DNA of 64,000 nucleotides from Streptomyces wuyuanensis (GCF_900103455.1 NZ_FNHI01000013.1:1-64000), one strand, 5' to 3'. Counted from the first letter of the stretch, positions 6,832 through 14,483 are shown. A program made the numbers and translations. Notes: a model not told the origin generated them from the letters alone.

Positions 6832-7880
6832 CGACGACCGCGCAGGCCGGGGCTTCGGCCCCGGCCGCCGGCCGCAGGGTCACGCCCACCGGCCGGCTCA
6901 TGCTCCACCACACCGCCGAGCGCGACGTGTGGCTGAACGCCCGCCGCCGCGGTATCGGCTCCTCCGACCTGCCCGCCGTGATGAACCTGTCCGGGTTCAA
7001 AACCCCGCTCCACGTCTTCCACGACAAGCGCGGCCGGCTCCCCCATGACGACGACTGGTCCGAGGCCGCCCACTTCGGCGTGCTCTTCGAGGACCCGCTG
7101 GCGCGTGACTGGGCCCGCCGGAACCGCACCGTCGTGGAGCCGGTCGGGCTCATCGCCAACGAGGCCGAGGCGTGGCAGATGTGCACCCTTGACCGGCTGT
7201 GCACGGAGTGCCCGCTCGACCGGTCCGTACGGTCCCTGTGCGCCCTGGAAGTGAAGACCCGAAACGCGTTCGTCGCGAACCTGTGGCGGCAGGGCCCGCC
7301 GGACGACGTCCTCGCGCAGGTGCTGTGGCAGATCCTCGTCACCGGCCTGGATCACGTCCACGTGGTGTGCCTGATCGGCGGCCAGGACTACCGGCAGTAC
7401 ACGGTTCGCCGAGACGAACACGTGAAGCTCGTCGCCTACCTGAACGCCGAAGCCGGCCGCCTGTGGCACGACCACATCGTCCCCGGCCGCGCCCCGGCAC
7501 CGACCGGCCTGGAGCCGCCGGAGGCCCTGATCAGCCTGTACGACCGGCTGCACCCGGACCGGGAAGGCGTCGCCGTCCTGGACCGCGACATGGACGCCCG
7601 CGACGCCATGACGGAGTACCTCGAGGGCGTCGCGCTGGAGCGCGACGGCAAGCGCCAGAAGGCCGCCGCCAAGGCGAAATTGCTCGCCGCCCTCGGTGGG
7701 GCTCAGGCCGCCCACATCCAGGACCGCCCTTTCTTCTCCATCGAGCAGTCCCACAAGAAGACGCCTGATCTGGCGCGCCTCGCTGAGGAGTTCCCCGAGG
7801 CATACCGCGCGTGCGTGGAGGACAAGCCGCACGACCGCATCTCCATCCCGAAGTACGTGCGTGAGGAGTACGCAGCATGA
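6828..7880 (+). CDS. YqaJ-family viral exonuclease/recombinase
   Basis: A 350-residue member of the YqaJ/lambda-exonuclease fold, which digests one strand of double-stranded ends so a partner protein can anneal single strands. Family marks are IGSSDLPAVMNLS (residues 43-55), GVLFEDPLARDW (84-95) with an acidic residue, LDRL near 121, the ExK core LEVKTRN (E141, K143), and LAQVLWQILVTGLDHVHVV. These fit the restriction-endonuclease-like metal site. It is coupled by four bases to the ERF annealing protein that follows, the standard exonuclease plus annealase pair. Confidence 0.9.
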   Translation: MTTTAQAGASAPAAGRRVTPTGRLMLHHTAERDVWLNARRRGIGSSDLPAVMNLSGFKTPLHVFHDKRGRLPHDDDWSEAAHFGVLFEDPLARDWARRNRTVVEPVGLIANEAEAWQMCTLDRLCTECPLDRSVRSLCALEVKTRNAFVANLWRQGPPDDVLAQVLWQILVTGLDHVHVVCLIGGQDYRQYTVRRDEHVKLVAYLNAEAGRLWHDHIVPGRAPAPTGLEPPEALISLYDRLHPDREGVAVLDRDMDARDAMTEYLEGVALERDGKRQKAAAKAKLLAALGGAQAAHIQDRPFFSIEQSHKKTPDLARLAEEFPEAYRACVEDKPHDRISIPKYVREEYAA

Positions 7881-8659
7881 CGAGCCTGACCGAGCGCGCG
7901 GAGCAGCACGCGAACGGCAGCACGCCCGAGCCCGAGGCTGGTCCCGCCCCGACCTACACGCCCGCGCCGCTGCCGGACCCTGGCATCCCCGAGCCGGGCC
8001 CGGACGGGCCGGAGAAGGTCCCCGTCTGGGTCGCCTGGTCCCGCGTCATGGGCGAAGTCCGCGGCATCGACAAGGGCGATTGGTACGGCAGGCCCGGCGA
8101 ACGCGGTAGCTACCAGTTCCGAGGCGTCGACTCCGCGCTGAACGCGTTCGGCCCCGCGTGCCGGCTCCACGGCGTCCTCGTCCTGCCGGTGCATGTCGAG
8201 ACCGCGTACCGGGATGTGAAGACGTCCGGCGGGAAGCCGTCCCGCGAGTGCACCGTCACTGTGACGTATCGGATCATCGGCCCGACCGGCGACAGCATCG
8301 AGGTCCAGTCCGCGGGCGAGTCGATGGACAACGCCGACAAGGGAACCGCGAAGGCCCTGTCCACCTCGCTGCGGTCGCTGCTGTTCCTCGGTGGCCTGGT
8401 GCCGACCAACGACACCGACCCGGACGCTACGAACATCGAGCGCGGCGACGAGCCCGCCGTCCGGTCGGCGGCCGACTACCGGGACGAGATCGTGGACCCG
8501 CGAACGTCGCCCGGCCGGCTGGAGCAGATCAGTTACGAGCTGCGCAACGCCCGCATGCTGCACGTCAAGGTCGAGAACGAGCACGGCGACGAGGAGACCC
8601 TCGACGCCCTCGGCATGCGGCACTACACGGAGCGCACCAAGGGCGGTGCGTCGTCGTGA
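7877..8659 (+). CDS. erf: ERF-family single-strand annealing protein
   Basis: A 260-residue protein. The first 50 residues are a Pro-rich, probably disordered leader. The ERF core has the tell-tale GESMDNADKGTAKALSTSLR motif near residues 148-167 and a preceding beta segment TVTVTYRIIGPTGD. ERF proteins form rings on single-stranded DNA and anneal complementary strands for recombination or genome circularisation. It follows the YqaJ exonuclease and overlaps the first WhiB-like gene by four bases (GTGA). Confidence 0.92.
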   Translation: MTSLTERAEQHANGSTPEPEAGPAPTYTPAPLPDPGIPEPGPDGPEKVPVWVAWSRVMGEVRGIDKGDWYGRPGERGSYQFRGVDSALNAFGPACRLHGVLVLPVHVETAYRDVKTSGGKPSRECTVTVTYRIIGPTGDSIEVQSAGESMDNADKGTAKALSTSLRSLLFLGGLVPTNDTDPDATNIERGDEPAVRSAADYRDEIVDPRTSPGRLEQISYELRNARMLHVKVENEHGDEETLDALGMRHYTERTKGGASS

Positions 8660-8958
8660 CCGCCTCCACCCAGACCCCCGCGGCCGGGCTGACCACCCGC
8701 CCGGCCGCGGCCGGGGCCAGCACCGCCACCCCGTGGCGCGAGCATGCCGCCTGCCGGAAGCACGACCCCGCCCTGTTCCACCCCACCACCGGCGAGTCCA
8801 GCAACCACGCCAAGCGCATCTGTACCTCGTGCCCGGTCCGTACGGAGTGCCTGGAGCACGCCATCACGTACGGAGAGACAGGCGTGTGGGGCGGGACGAC
8901 CGCCGGGCAGCGCAGGGCGATCCGTCGGGCGCGCGAGGCGCGGAGGGCCGGATCGTGA
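8656..8958 (+). CDS. WhiB-like iron-sulfur regulator, copy 1
   Basis: One hundred residues. It has the four WhiB cysteines (C33, then C56 and C59 in CTSCP, then C65) that bind a 4Fe-4S cluster, and the G-V-W-G-G turn at 76-80 followed by a basic tail RRAIRRAREARR. WhiB proteins are actinobacterial regulators that act with the principal sigma factor and sense redox or nitric oxide. Phage copies can interfere with host WhiB proteins (known for phage TM4 WhiB). Translation is coupled to ERF and to a second WhiB gene. Confidence 0.92.
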   Translation: MTASTQTPAAGLTTRPAAAGASTATPWREHAACRKHDPALFHPTTGESSNHAKRICTSCPVRTECLEHAITYGETGVWGGTTAGQRRAIRRAREARRAGS

Positions 8959-9260
8959 CCAGCCTCGACCACGCCCGCCGGCTCCTCGACCAGCCGCCGG
9001 CACCGGTGATGCCCGGGCAGGCCGCCATGTGGCAGGACGACGCCCTGTGCGCGCAGGTCGGCACTGACCTGTTCTTCCCGCAGAAGGGGCGCAGCGGGCA
9101 GGACGCCAAGGAGGTCTGCTACCGCTGCCCGGTCCGCCGCGAGTGCCTCACTGACGCCATGCGCGAGGAGCACGGCACCAGCCACGAGCGCCGGTTCGGC
9201 ATCCGCGGCGGCCTCGGGGCCCGGGAGCGCATCGCCCTGGAGAAGGGGGCGGCGGCATGA
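8955..9260 (+). CDS. WhiB-like protein, copy 2, with altered turn motif
   Basis: One hundred and one residues with cysteines at 32, 55, 58 and 64, the same spacing as copy 1. The usual G-V/I-W-G-G turn reads FGIRGGLG, so the tryptophan is replaced by arginine. That turn contacts the sigma factor in known WhiB complexes, so this copy may have a changed or lost partner contact. It overlaps copy 1 and the next gene by four bases each. The two copies are only modestly similar, so they are not a recent duplication. Confidence 0.88.
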   Translation: MTSLDHARRLLDQPPAPVMPGQAAMWQDDALCAQVGTDLFFPQKGRSGQDAKEVCYRCPVRRECLTDAMREEHGTSHERRFGIRGGLGARERIALEKGAAA

Positions 9261-9652
9261 CGGACCGCGCGGCCATCGCCAAGATGCTCCGGGCCGGGGC
9301 CACGTACGCGGAGGTCCGCGCCGAACTCGGGGTCGGTAGCGACTCGGTGACGTCGTCGGTGCGGAAGGAGTACGGCATCCCGGTCGTACCGCGACCGCGC
9401 CCGCACCGGCCCGCCGAGGACACGTTCCGGCTGTACGCACAGCCTGTGGACGGTGGCCACCGCCGCTGGACGGGCCCGTGGGCCGGCCGCATGCCGCAGA
9501 TCACCCTCGCGAAGAAGGCCACGGTCAGCGCGCTGCGGGTGGCGTTCCGGATCCGAACCGGCCGTGACCCGGTCGGCTACGTGCGCCGTACCTGCAACTA
9601 CCCGGGGTGTGTTGAGCCCGGGCACCTCGCGGACCGGGCGGAGCGGTCGTGA
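9257..9652 (+). CDS. HTH plus HNH-like protein
   Basis: A 131-residue protein. The N terminus looks like a helix-turn-helix (IAKMLRAGATYAEVRAELGV, then SDSVTSSVRKEYG). The C terminus ends CNYPGCVEPGHLADR, which matches the C..C-x-x-P-x-H-L end of small phage HNH homing-type endonucleases, preceded by GRDPVGYVRRT. The zinc-binding and one catalytic histidine are visible; the full ββα-metal site cannot be confirmed. It may be a nuclease or a degenerate DNA-binding relative. Confidence 0.65.
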   Translation: MTDRAAIAKMLRAGATYAEVRAELGVGSDSVTSSVRKEYGIPVVPRPRPHRPAEDTFRLYAQPVDGGHRRWTGPWAGRMPQITLAKKATVSALRVAFRIRTGRDPVGYVRRTCNYPGCVEPGHLADRAERS

Positions 9653-9885
9653 CCGGCCGCCGCCGCCCGGCACCCGCCGCGCCGCCCCCGGGCGGGCTCC
9701 TCGACTGGCGCGACTCGTCCCATTGGTCCCGCGAGGAGAAGCCCTGCCGGTACTGCGGCCAGCCGACGAACCTCCGCGACTCGAAGTGGTCGCCCGCGCA
9801 CAAGGTCTGCGCGGAGCAGGCCCTCGCACAGCAGGCCGCCGAAGCGGCCGACGCCTACCACCAGAACGGACACCTCCATGCCTGA
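9649..9885 (+). CDS. Small CxxC protein
   Basis: Seventy-eight residues from GTG 9649. It has a Pro/Ala-rich basic start, a cysteine pair PCRYCGQPTNLRD, and a single later cysteine (HKVCAEQ). The layout suggests a single zinc finger followed by an Ala-rich helix. It overlaps both neighbours in the early operon. The function is unknown. Confidence 0.6.
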   Translation: MTGRRRPAPAAPPPGGLLDWRDSSHWSREEKPCRYCGQPTNLRDSKWSPAHKVCAEQALAQQAAEAADAYHQNGHLHA

Positions 9886-10363
9886 CCAGACCCACACCGC
9901 CGACCCGGACGCCGTCCTCGCGATGCTCCGCTCCGACGACACCGGCCCCGACGCCCCGTACCCGTCCCTGATCGGCGTGTACTGCGACGGCTGCGGCACC
10001 ACCGTGGAGCGGGACATCGTGGTCTCGGACCGCATGAGCAAGGCCGAACGGTTCGAGGCCGCCCGCGTCCACCTGCGCCGCGAGGGCTGGTCCTGCACCT
10101 CGTCGGGCGACCTGTGCCCGACGTGCAAGCCCAAGCCGGGCGACCCGGGTTACGTCCACCACGGCGCGTACGCCCCGCACCTGAAGGGCGAAGCCCGCAC
10201 CACGGTCGCCCGCCGCGCCGCCGACCTGTACGAGCAGGGCTCCACGATCAAGGGCGTTGCGCAGGTGATCGACCGCTCGTACGGCAACACCCGAACGCTG
10301 CTCCTGGAGGCCGGAGTCCGGCTGCGCCCCCGCTTCGGCGTGACCCGCAGAACGGCCCGGTGA
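9878..10363 (+). CDS. Zinc-finger plus helix-turn-helix DNA-binding protein
   Basis: A 161-residue protein. The first part has two cysteine pairs (YCDGCGTTVERD and LCPTCKPK) that can bind zinc. The last 55 residues read as a helix-turn-helix: RRAADLYEQGSTIKGVAQVI, then DRSYGNTRTLLLEAGVRLRP, a pattern common in actinophage and Streptomyces regulators with a resolvase-like HTH. It is likely DNA-binding. It starts inside the previous gene and is coupled to the next. Confidence 0.7.
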   Translation: MPDQTHTADPDAVLAMLRSDDTGPDAPYPSLIGVYCDGCGTTVERDIVVSDRMSKAERFEAARVHLRREGWSCTSSGDLCPTCKPKPGDPGYVHHGAYAPHLKGEARTTVARRAADLYEQGSTIKGVAQVIDRSYGNTRTLLLEAGVRLRPRFGVTRRTAR

Positions 10364-10545
10364 TGGCCCGGCCCGCGGTCGCACTCGAACTGCGCGACCT
10401 GACCGCCGCCGCCGACCTCATCGAGGCACTGCGCGGCACCCCGCCCGCCACCGAGGCAGCCGCGCGCCGCCGGCAGCAGCTCGCCGACCGCCTCGACCGC
10501 GCCCTCTTCGCCCGCCTCATCACACCGAACGGACACCGCTCATGA
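10363..10545 (+). CDS. Small helical protein, unknown
   Basis: Sixty residues from the ATG of a TGATG overlap. It is Ala/Arg-rich and probably all helical (ALELRDLTAAADLIEALRG; ARRRQQLADRLDRALFARL). Four-base overlaps at both ends place it in the early operon. No family recognised. Confidence 0.55.
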   Translation: MARPAVALELRDLTAAADLIEALRGTPPATEAAARRRQQLADRLDRALFARLITPNGHRS

Positions 10546-10913
10546 GCCGCAACGACCACCGCAAGCTCACGCAAGCCGAACTGCTCGCCGAGGCCCGCGA
10601 GCGCTTCGGTGACGACCCGCTGAAGTGGGCGTTCATCTGCCCGACCTGCGGCGACATCGCCACCGGTGAGGACTTCTCCAACGCCCTCGCCGACCACCCG
10701 CGGAAGAACCGCGCCGGTGAGGCCGTCATCGCCTCCGACCTCGTCGGCCAGGAGTGCATCGGCCGGACCCTCGGGGCCCTCGCCAAGGGCGCCGGGAAGT
10801 ACAGCGGCCGCGGCTGCGACTGGGCCGCCTACGGCCTGTTCGCCGGCCCGTGGGAGATCACCCTGCCCGACGGCCGCAGCATGCACGCCTTCCCGCTGGC
10901 GCCGGCCGCCTGA
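10542..10913 (+). CDS. VVA0879-like phage protein
   Basis: A 123-residue protein with a cysteine pair (FICPTCGDIATGEDF), QECIGRTLG, and a C-terminal GRGCDWAAYGLF. This combination fits the small family annotated as VVA0879-like in phage genomes, whose function is unknown. It is the last gene of the first coupled early block and is followed by a GC hairpin at 10929-10966. Confidence 0.6.
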   Translation: MSRNDHRKLTQAELLAEARERFGDDPLKWAFICPTCGDIATGEDFSNALADHPRKNRAGEAVIASDLVGQECIGRTLGALAKGAGKYSGRGCDWAAYGLFAGPWEITLPDGRSMHAFPLAPAA

Positions 10914-10928
10914 CCCTCTCCGCACCAC

Positions 10929-10966
10929 CGCCCGGGGCGGCCGGCCACCAGACCCCGCCCCGGGCG
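10929..10966 (+). terminator. GC-rich intergenic hairpin
   Basis: Twelve-base arms CGCCCGGGGCGG and CCGCCCCGGGCG enclose a 14-base loop. There is no U-tract, as is common for Streptomyces terminators. It separates the first early block from the replication-type gene at 11003. Confidence 0.5.
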
Positions 10967-11002
10967 AAGACCCGCACCACCACACGCGACGGAGACACCC
11001 AG

Positions 11003-11803
11003 TTGAGCACTGACGAGCAGGCCACCCGCGCCAGCGGCAGCGTGCCGCACGCGTACGGCAACGCCCTCGCCTGGCGCTGGTCGCGAGAGATGCCCACGGC
11101 CCTGCGCCGCGGGTTCCTCACCCTGCTCTACGCCCTTCGCGCCATGGCCAACGCCAACGGGGAACTCCGCTTCCCTGACAAGCCCATCCGTATCCAGGAC
11201 ATCGCCCGTGCCGCGGGCGCGGACGAGAAGGACGCCCGCCGGTACGTGAACGCCGGCATCGCGGCCGGAGTGATCGCCGTCAAGGGCGAGCAGCGCCGCG
11301 GGAAGCCCACCCTGTACGTCCTGATGGTCGTCCCGGATCCCGACTGGGGTGCGGCCGAGGCATCGCTGAAGGGGTCCCGCCGCACCCCGGGGAGGGCGCC
11401 CGCACCGTGGCGGAAGGACTCCGAAAGTTCGGGGGACCGCGACCCGAACCAGTTCGGGGGACCGCGCCCCGAACTTGAGGCCCCGGAGCCGGAAGAAGTT
11501 CGGGGGACCGCGCCCCGTATGGGTTCGGGGGACCGCGCCCCGAACGGTTCGGGGGACCGCGCCCCGAACAACCCAGGTACTACCCATGAGCCTTCCCATG
11601 ACGGGGCCGGGGTCGTTTTCAAACCTCAGGTAGTCGGGGCCGCGGAACCCCAAAAGATCGACTTCACCCAAGAACAAGACCACCACGCCGAGCAGCCGCG
11701 CGACTTCATCCGCTGCGCCCGCTGCCACGAACGCATGGTCCCCCGCGGCAACCGCACCACCCACGCCCACTGCACCCCGAAGCCCGAGAGGACCGCGTCA
11801 TGA
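11003..11803 (+). CDS. wHTH replication-initiator-like protein carrying internal iterons
   Basis: A 266-residue protein from TTG 11003 behind GGAG. Residues about 25-105 form a winged helix (FLTLLYALRAMANANGELRF, then IQDIARAAGADEKDARRYVN and GKPTLYVLMV), as in phage replication organisers. The middle, residues about 142-189, is low-complexity because the DNA there is a five-copy 23-bp palindromic repeat. The C terminus has a zinc-type CARC...C motif. This is the lambda-O plan: an initiator whose gene contains its own origin. No helicase or primase gene follows, so host proteins would be recruited. The role is inferred from fold, repeats and position. Confidence 0.7.
   Translation: MSTDEQATRASGSVPHAYGNALAWRWSREMPTALRRGFLTLLYALRAMANANGELRFPDKPIRIQDIARAAGADEKDARRYVNAGIAAGVIAVKGEQRRGKPTLYVLMVVPDPDWGAAEASLKGSRRTPGRAPAPWRKDSESSGDRDPNQFGGPRPELEAPEPEEVRGTAPRMGSGDRAPNGSGDRAPNNPGTTHEPSHDGAGVVFKPQVVGAAEPQKIDFTQEQDHHAEQPRDFIRCARCHERMVPRGNRTTHAHCTPKPERTAS
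11427..11569. repeat. Five 23-bp palindromic iterons, probable phage origin
   Basis: Copies lie at 11427-11449, 11452-11474, 11498-11520, 11523-11545 and 11547-11569. Each has arms GTTCGGGG and CCCCGAAC around a 7-base centre (GACCGCG). Copy 1 has one change in the right arm and copy 3 is altered at its right end. Start-to-start steps are 25, 46, 25 and 24 bases. Because three steps are not multiples of three, the copies are translated in all three frames (SSGDRDP, FGGPRPE, RGTAPR, SGDRAPN). The conservation is therefore at the DNA level. Confidence 0.8.
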
Positions 11804-12036
11804 CCCCATACGAGCGCCTCATGGCCGAACAGATCCCCACTGGCACCTTCGGTGGCGCACAACCCGCACGGCGCCCAGAACGGCCCACAGAGCGCCACTG
11901 GACAGCCCTGGAACAACTCGAACACCGCCGCACCCTCCTCGAAGCCCTCGACAACTGGCACTCCGACCACGACCCGCGCCCCCTCCGCGCCCTCCCTGAC
12001 CCGCCAGCCACCGACACAGACGCAGACGCCGCATGA
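11800..12036 (+). CDS. Hypothetical small phage protein
   Basis: Seventy-eight residues, starting in an ATGA overlap with the iteron-bearing gene. It is charged and helical (ALEQLEHRRTLLEALDNWHS) with Pro-rich ends. No family recognised. Coupling to the initiator-like gene suggests a replication accessory, but nothing in the sequence proves it. Confidence 0.55.
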   Translation: MTPYERLMAEQIPTGTFGGAQPARRPERPTERHWTALEQLEHRRTLLEALDNWHSDHDPRPLRALPDPPATDTDADAA

Positions 12037-12081
12037 CCGCGGTTATCCGGTTCCAGCGGCCCTCGCGCACAAGGAGCAGCC

Positions 12082-12489
12082 ATGCCCGACGTTGTCGACG
12101 TCGACCCGTACGCCGACACCGCCGCCACCATCCCCGTCTACCCGTGGCGGCAGGCCCCCGCCGGCCTCGCCACACGCCGGCAACTCCGCGACATGGGGCT
12201 CCGGCCGGGTGGTCATGACCCGGTCGCGGAGATCGAGTGCCGGCGCGGCCTGCGCCGGGCGTGGCTGTACCGGATCGACCTCGCCGCCCCGAAGATCCCG
12301 ATGACCCTCGCCAAGGAGGCCAGCCTCGACAAGGCGATGGCCGCCCGGCAGACGTGCCCGAAGTGCCGCCGCCGCTATCACCACTGCCTGCCGCTGCGCA
12401 CCCTCGGCACGTGCCTGGAGTGCCACGACGGCACCCCCGCCGACCGGTCGTCGTACGTGCCGCCCGCAGCGCACCAGCTCGCCGCCTGA
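12082..12489 (+). CDS. RRQL-type zinc-ribbon protein of Streptomyces mobile elements
   Basis: A 135-residue protein with an AAGGAG ribosome site. It contains ATRRQLRDMGLRPGGHDPVA, a motif I recall from small proteins of Streptomyces plasmids and integrative elements, then RGLRRAWLYRIDLA. The last third has a four-cysteine ribbon (TCPKCRRRYHHCLP and TCLECHDG). It is probably nucleic-acid or protein binding. The function is not established. Confidence 0.65.
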   Translation: MPDVVDVDPYADTAATIPVYPWRQAPAGLATRRQLRDMGLRPGGHDPVAEIECRRGLRRAWLYRIDLAAPKIPMTLAKEASLDKAMAARQTCPKCRRRYHHCLPLRTLGTCLECHDGTPADRSSYVPPAAHQLAA

Positions 12490-12518
12490 CCGCCCACCCC
12501 GCGCACAAGGAGACCCCG

Positions 12519-12695
12519 ATGCCCGAGCAGCCCAACCGCCGCCCCGTCGCCCGCGGAGAGTGCCCCAGCTGCGGCCTGAGCTACGCGCTCAAGGCCGACG
12601 GCACCATGCGTCGTCACCACGGGATGACGCTGGCCGGCTTCTCGACTGGGGAGCCGTGCCCGGGCGTTGGGAAGCCGCCGAGCACCGCCCCATGA
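12519..12695 (+). CDS. Small zinc-finger protein
   Basis: Fifty-eight residues with an AAGGAG site. The sequence has a CPSC pair, a histidine pair in MRRHHGM and a further cysteine (EPCPG), enough for one zinc finger. It is followed by a 12-bp hairpin. Unknown function. Confidence 0.55.
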   Translation: MPEQPNRRPVARGECPSCGLSYALKADGTMRRHHGMTLAGFSTGEPCPGVGKPPSTAP

Positions 12696-12703
12696 CGGAC
12701 GGA

Positions 12704-12734
12704 CGGCCCGCCCGAGGCTCAGTCGGGCGGGCCG
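12704..12734 (+). terminator. GC-rich intergenic hairpin
   Basis: Perfect 12-base arms CGGCCCGCCCGA and TCGGGCGGGCCG close a seven-base loop. It lies between the small zinc-finger gene and the HNH gene. Confidence 0.55.
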
Positions 12735-12768
12735 CACCACCGACCATCCCACACCCAAGGAGCAGCCC

Positions 12769-13137
12769 ATGCCGATCCGGCCTGAGAACCGCCACCGCTA
12801 CCCGCCCGACTGGGCCGAAATCAGCCTCCGCATCCGCACCGACCGCGCCGCCGGCCGCTGCGAATGCCACGGCGAATGCGGCCGCGGCACCCACCCCGGT
12901 CGCTGCCCCAACCTCAACGGCCGCCCCGCGTACGGCACCGGGTCCACCGTCGTCCTCACCGTCGCCCACCTCGACCACACCCCCGAGAACTGCGACCCCG
13001 AGAACCTCCGCGCCATGTGCCAGGGCTGCCACCTCCACTACGACCGCGACCACCACCGCCAGACCGCCGCCGCGACCCGACGGGCCGCGATCGAAGCCTC
13101 CGGGCAACTCGCCCTCGACACCGGGAGCGCCCCGTGA
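12769..13137 (+). CDS. HNH endonuclease
   Basis: A 122-residue protein with AAGGAG upstream. The HNH motif is visible: VAHLDHTPENCDPENLRAMC gives the first histidine pair and the central asparagine, and QGCHLHYDRDHH gives the last histidine. Cysteine pairs (CECHGECGRG and AMCQGC) build the zinc knuckle. Phage HNH enzymes usually sit beside terminase and help DNA packaging. This one lies about 6.4 kb upstream of it, so a packaging role is possible but not shown by neighbours. Confidence 0.88.
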   Translation: MPIRPENRHRYPPDWAEISLRIRTDRAAGRCECHGECGRGTHPGRCPNLNGRPAYGTGSTVVLTVAHLDHTPENCDPENLRAMCQGCHLHYDRDHHRQTAAATRRAAIEASGQLALDTGSAP

Positions 13138-13232
13138 CGTTCCTCCTCGCCCTCGCCTACGTCGCCCTCGTCACCATCACCACCGGCATCCCCCTCGCCC
13201 ACTGGGCCGACCAGCCATGGAGACACCGATGA
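13134..13232 (+). CDS. 32-residue membrane peptide
   Basis: From a GTGA overlap with the HNH gene: MTFLLALAYVALVTITTGIP, then LAHWADQPWRHR. It has one hydrophobic helix and a short basic tail. The end overlaps the next membrane protein start by four bases. Too short for family assignment. Confidence 0.5.
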   Translation: MTFLLALAYVALVTITTGIPLAHWADQPWRHR

Positions 13233-13453
13233 CCACCGCACTCACCGCCCTGATGTGGCTCGCCTGCCTCGGCTTGATCGTCATCTTCGGGGCAGCCGGC
13301 TGCGCGCTCACCCTCGCGTGGCGCGACCGACGCGACGCCGCCCGAGCCGCCGAGTACCGCGCCAGACCACACAGCGCCCGCGTAGGCACCGCCGCGCAGG
13401 ACGCCGCAGCCATCGCCCGAGCCCGAATCGACAAGGAGCAGCGCCGTGCCTGA
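13229..13453 (+). CDS. Small single-pass membrane protein
   Basis: Seventy-four residues from the ATG at 13229 (an ATG four codons earlier is also in frame). A hydrophobic helix at about residues 6-30 (LTALMWLACLGLIVIFGAAG) is followed by a basic, Ala-rich cytoplasmic-type helix. It overlaps neighbours on both sides. Unknown function. Confidence 0.55.
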   Translation: MTTALTALMWLACLGLIVIFGAAGCALTLAWRDRRDAARAAEYRARPHSARVGTAAQDAAAIARARIDKEQRRA

Positions 13454-13838
13454 CCTCGGACCGATCGACTACGCCAACCTGCAAGCCGCCCAACGCGAGC
13501 AGATCGCCAACTGGCTCACCGACAACGACATCAACCCCAACGAGGTCCCCCTCGCTGGTGGCCTTCACGTCGCAGACCTGGCGCCCGGCGCCCGCGTCAT
13601 CCGCTACTGCACCCTCGCCGGGGAAGGCCGCGAGTACCCGCTCCGCTCCGACCTGCCGCCCCCCGCCGGTGTGCCCGAGGTCATCGACTGGCAGGCGCGC
13701 GCTGAGCGGGCAGAGGCCGCCATCGAGCGCGTGCGCGCCGTCGCCGCTGACCTCGCCAAAGGATGCCCCTGGAGCGGGAGCGAACCGTACGCCGCGGAAC
13801 GCATCCTCACCGCCCTCGAAGAGCCCAAGGAGAAATGA
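13446..13838 (+). CDS. Hypothetical early phage protein
   Basis: A 130-residue frame from GTG 13446. The first helix QAAQREQIANWLTDNDINPN is followed by a beta-rich middle and a coiled-coil-like tail (WQARAERAEAAIERVRAVAA). Such proteins recur in Streptomyces phages without known function. It overlaps the preceding membrane protein. Confidence 0.6.
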   Translation: MPDLGPIDYANLQAAQREQIANWLTDNDINPNEVPLAGGLHVADLAPGARVIRYCTLAGEGREYPLRSDLPPPAGVPEVIDWQARAERAEAAIERVRAVAADLAKGCPWSGSEPYAAERILTALEEPKEK

Positions 13839-13840
13839 CC

Positions 13841-14473
13841 ATGGCCACCGCCAACCTCACCGTCACCGTCGACACCAGCCCCGCCATCGAACTCGGCACC
13901 CGAGTCCAGGTAGCCATCCTCGACACCCTCACCACCGCACGCGCCACCGGCCAGCCCGTGGACGACGAGGCCCTCGCCGGGCTCACCGCGAGCGCCGTCA
14001 TCGCCGAACTCCTGCGCGTCGTCCCCAAGACCCCGGCCGAAGACGAAGCCGAGGAATACAAGAACAACTACCTCGGAGCCTGCAAGACCATCGCCGACAT
14101 GCACGCCGCAGCCGTAGGCGGCGTGACCGGCCCGACCCGGGGCGTCGTCGAGGACGTCGCCGACGTCCGGGACGCGATGCTCCGAGCAGAGCAGGAGCGC
14201 GACGGGGCGTACCGCGAGCGCGCACAACTCGTCGCCCACCTCGCCAGCATCTACCCCAGCCACATCGGCTACACCGACCGGAGCGCACCGGACTGGGCTG
14301 TCGTCATCGTCCAGACGCCCACGGGCCAGATGAGTTGGCACGTTGCCCCGTCGGACATGGACCTGTTCGAGCACGTCCCGCGCTCCCGCCCGGGTGGGCC
14401 CGGCTGGGACGGCCACACCACCGAGCAGAAGTACAAGCGGCTGCGGGCGCTCACTCTCCGCAAGAAGCGCTGA
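13841..14473 (+). CDS. Hypothetical phage protein with coiled coil
   Basis: A 210-residue protein. I chose ATG 13841 because AAGGAG lies eight bases upstream; the ATG at 13835 is too close. The N-terminal 70 residues are mixed alpha/beta (ANLTVTVDTSPAIELGTRVQ). A helical segment follows (DAMLRAEQERDGAYRERAQL), and the C terminus has WDGHTTEQKYKRLRAL. No known function. It is followed by a hairpin. Confidence 0.6.
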   Translation: MATANLTVTVDTSPAIELGTRVQVAILDTLTTARATGQPVDDEALAGLTASAVIAELLRVVPKTPAEDEAEEYKNNYLGACKTIADMHAAAVGGVTGPTRGVVEDVADVRDAMLRAEQERDGAYRERAQLVAHLASIYPSHIGYTDRSAPDWAVVIVQTPTGQMSWHVAPSDMDLFEHVPRSRPGGPGWDGHTTEQKYKRLRALTLRKKR

Positions 14474-14483
14474 GCACGCGCGA

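Noticed and set aside
5003..7342. Long minus-strand open frame of 779 codons
   Set aside because: It is antisense to a set of tightly coupled early genes with ribosome sites and recognisable products. Its composition is Arg/Gly/Ser-rich, as expected of a GC-rich shadow frame.
11427..11569. Reading the iterons as a CRISPR array
   Set aside because: Copies are almost adjacent, without spacers of constant length (gaps of 1-2 bases and one of 23), and lie inside a coding gene; no cas gene is present in the window.
12033..12218. 61-codon frame starting in an ATGA overlap with the gene ending at 12036
   Set aside because: The start imitates the coupled pattern, but the product is almost only Arg, His and Pro, and most of it overlaps the well-supported gene at 12082.
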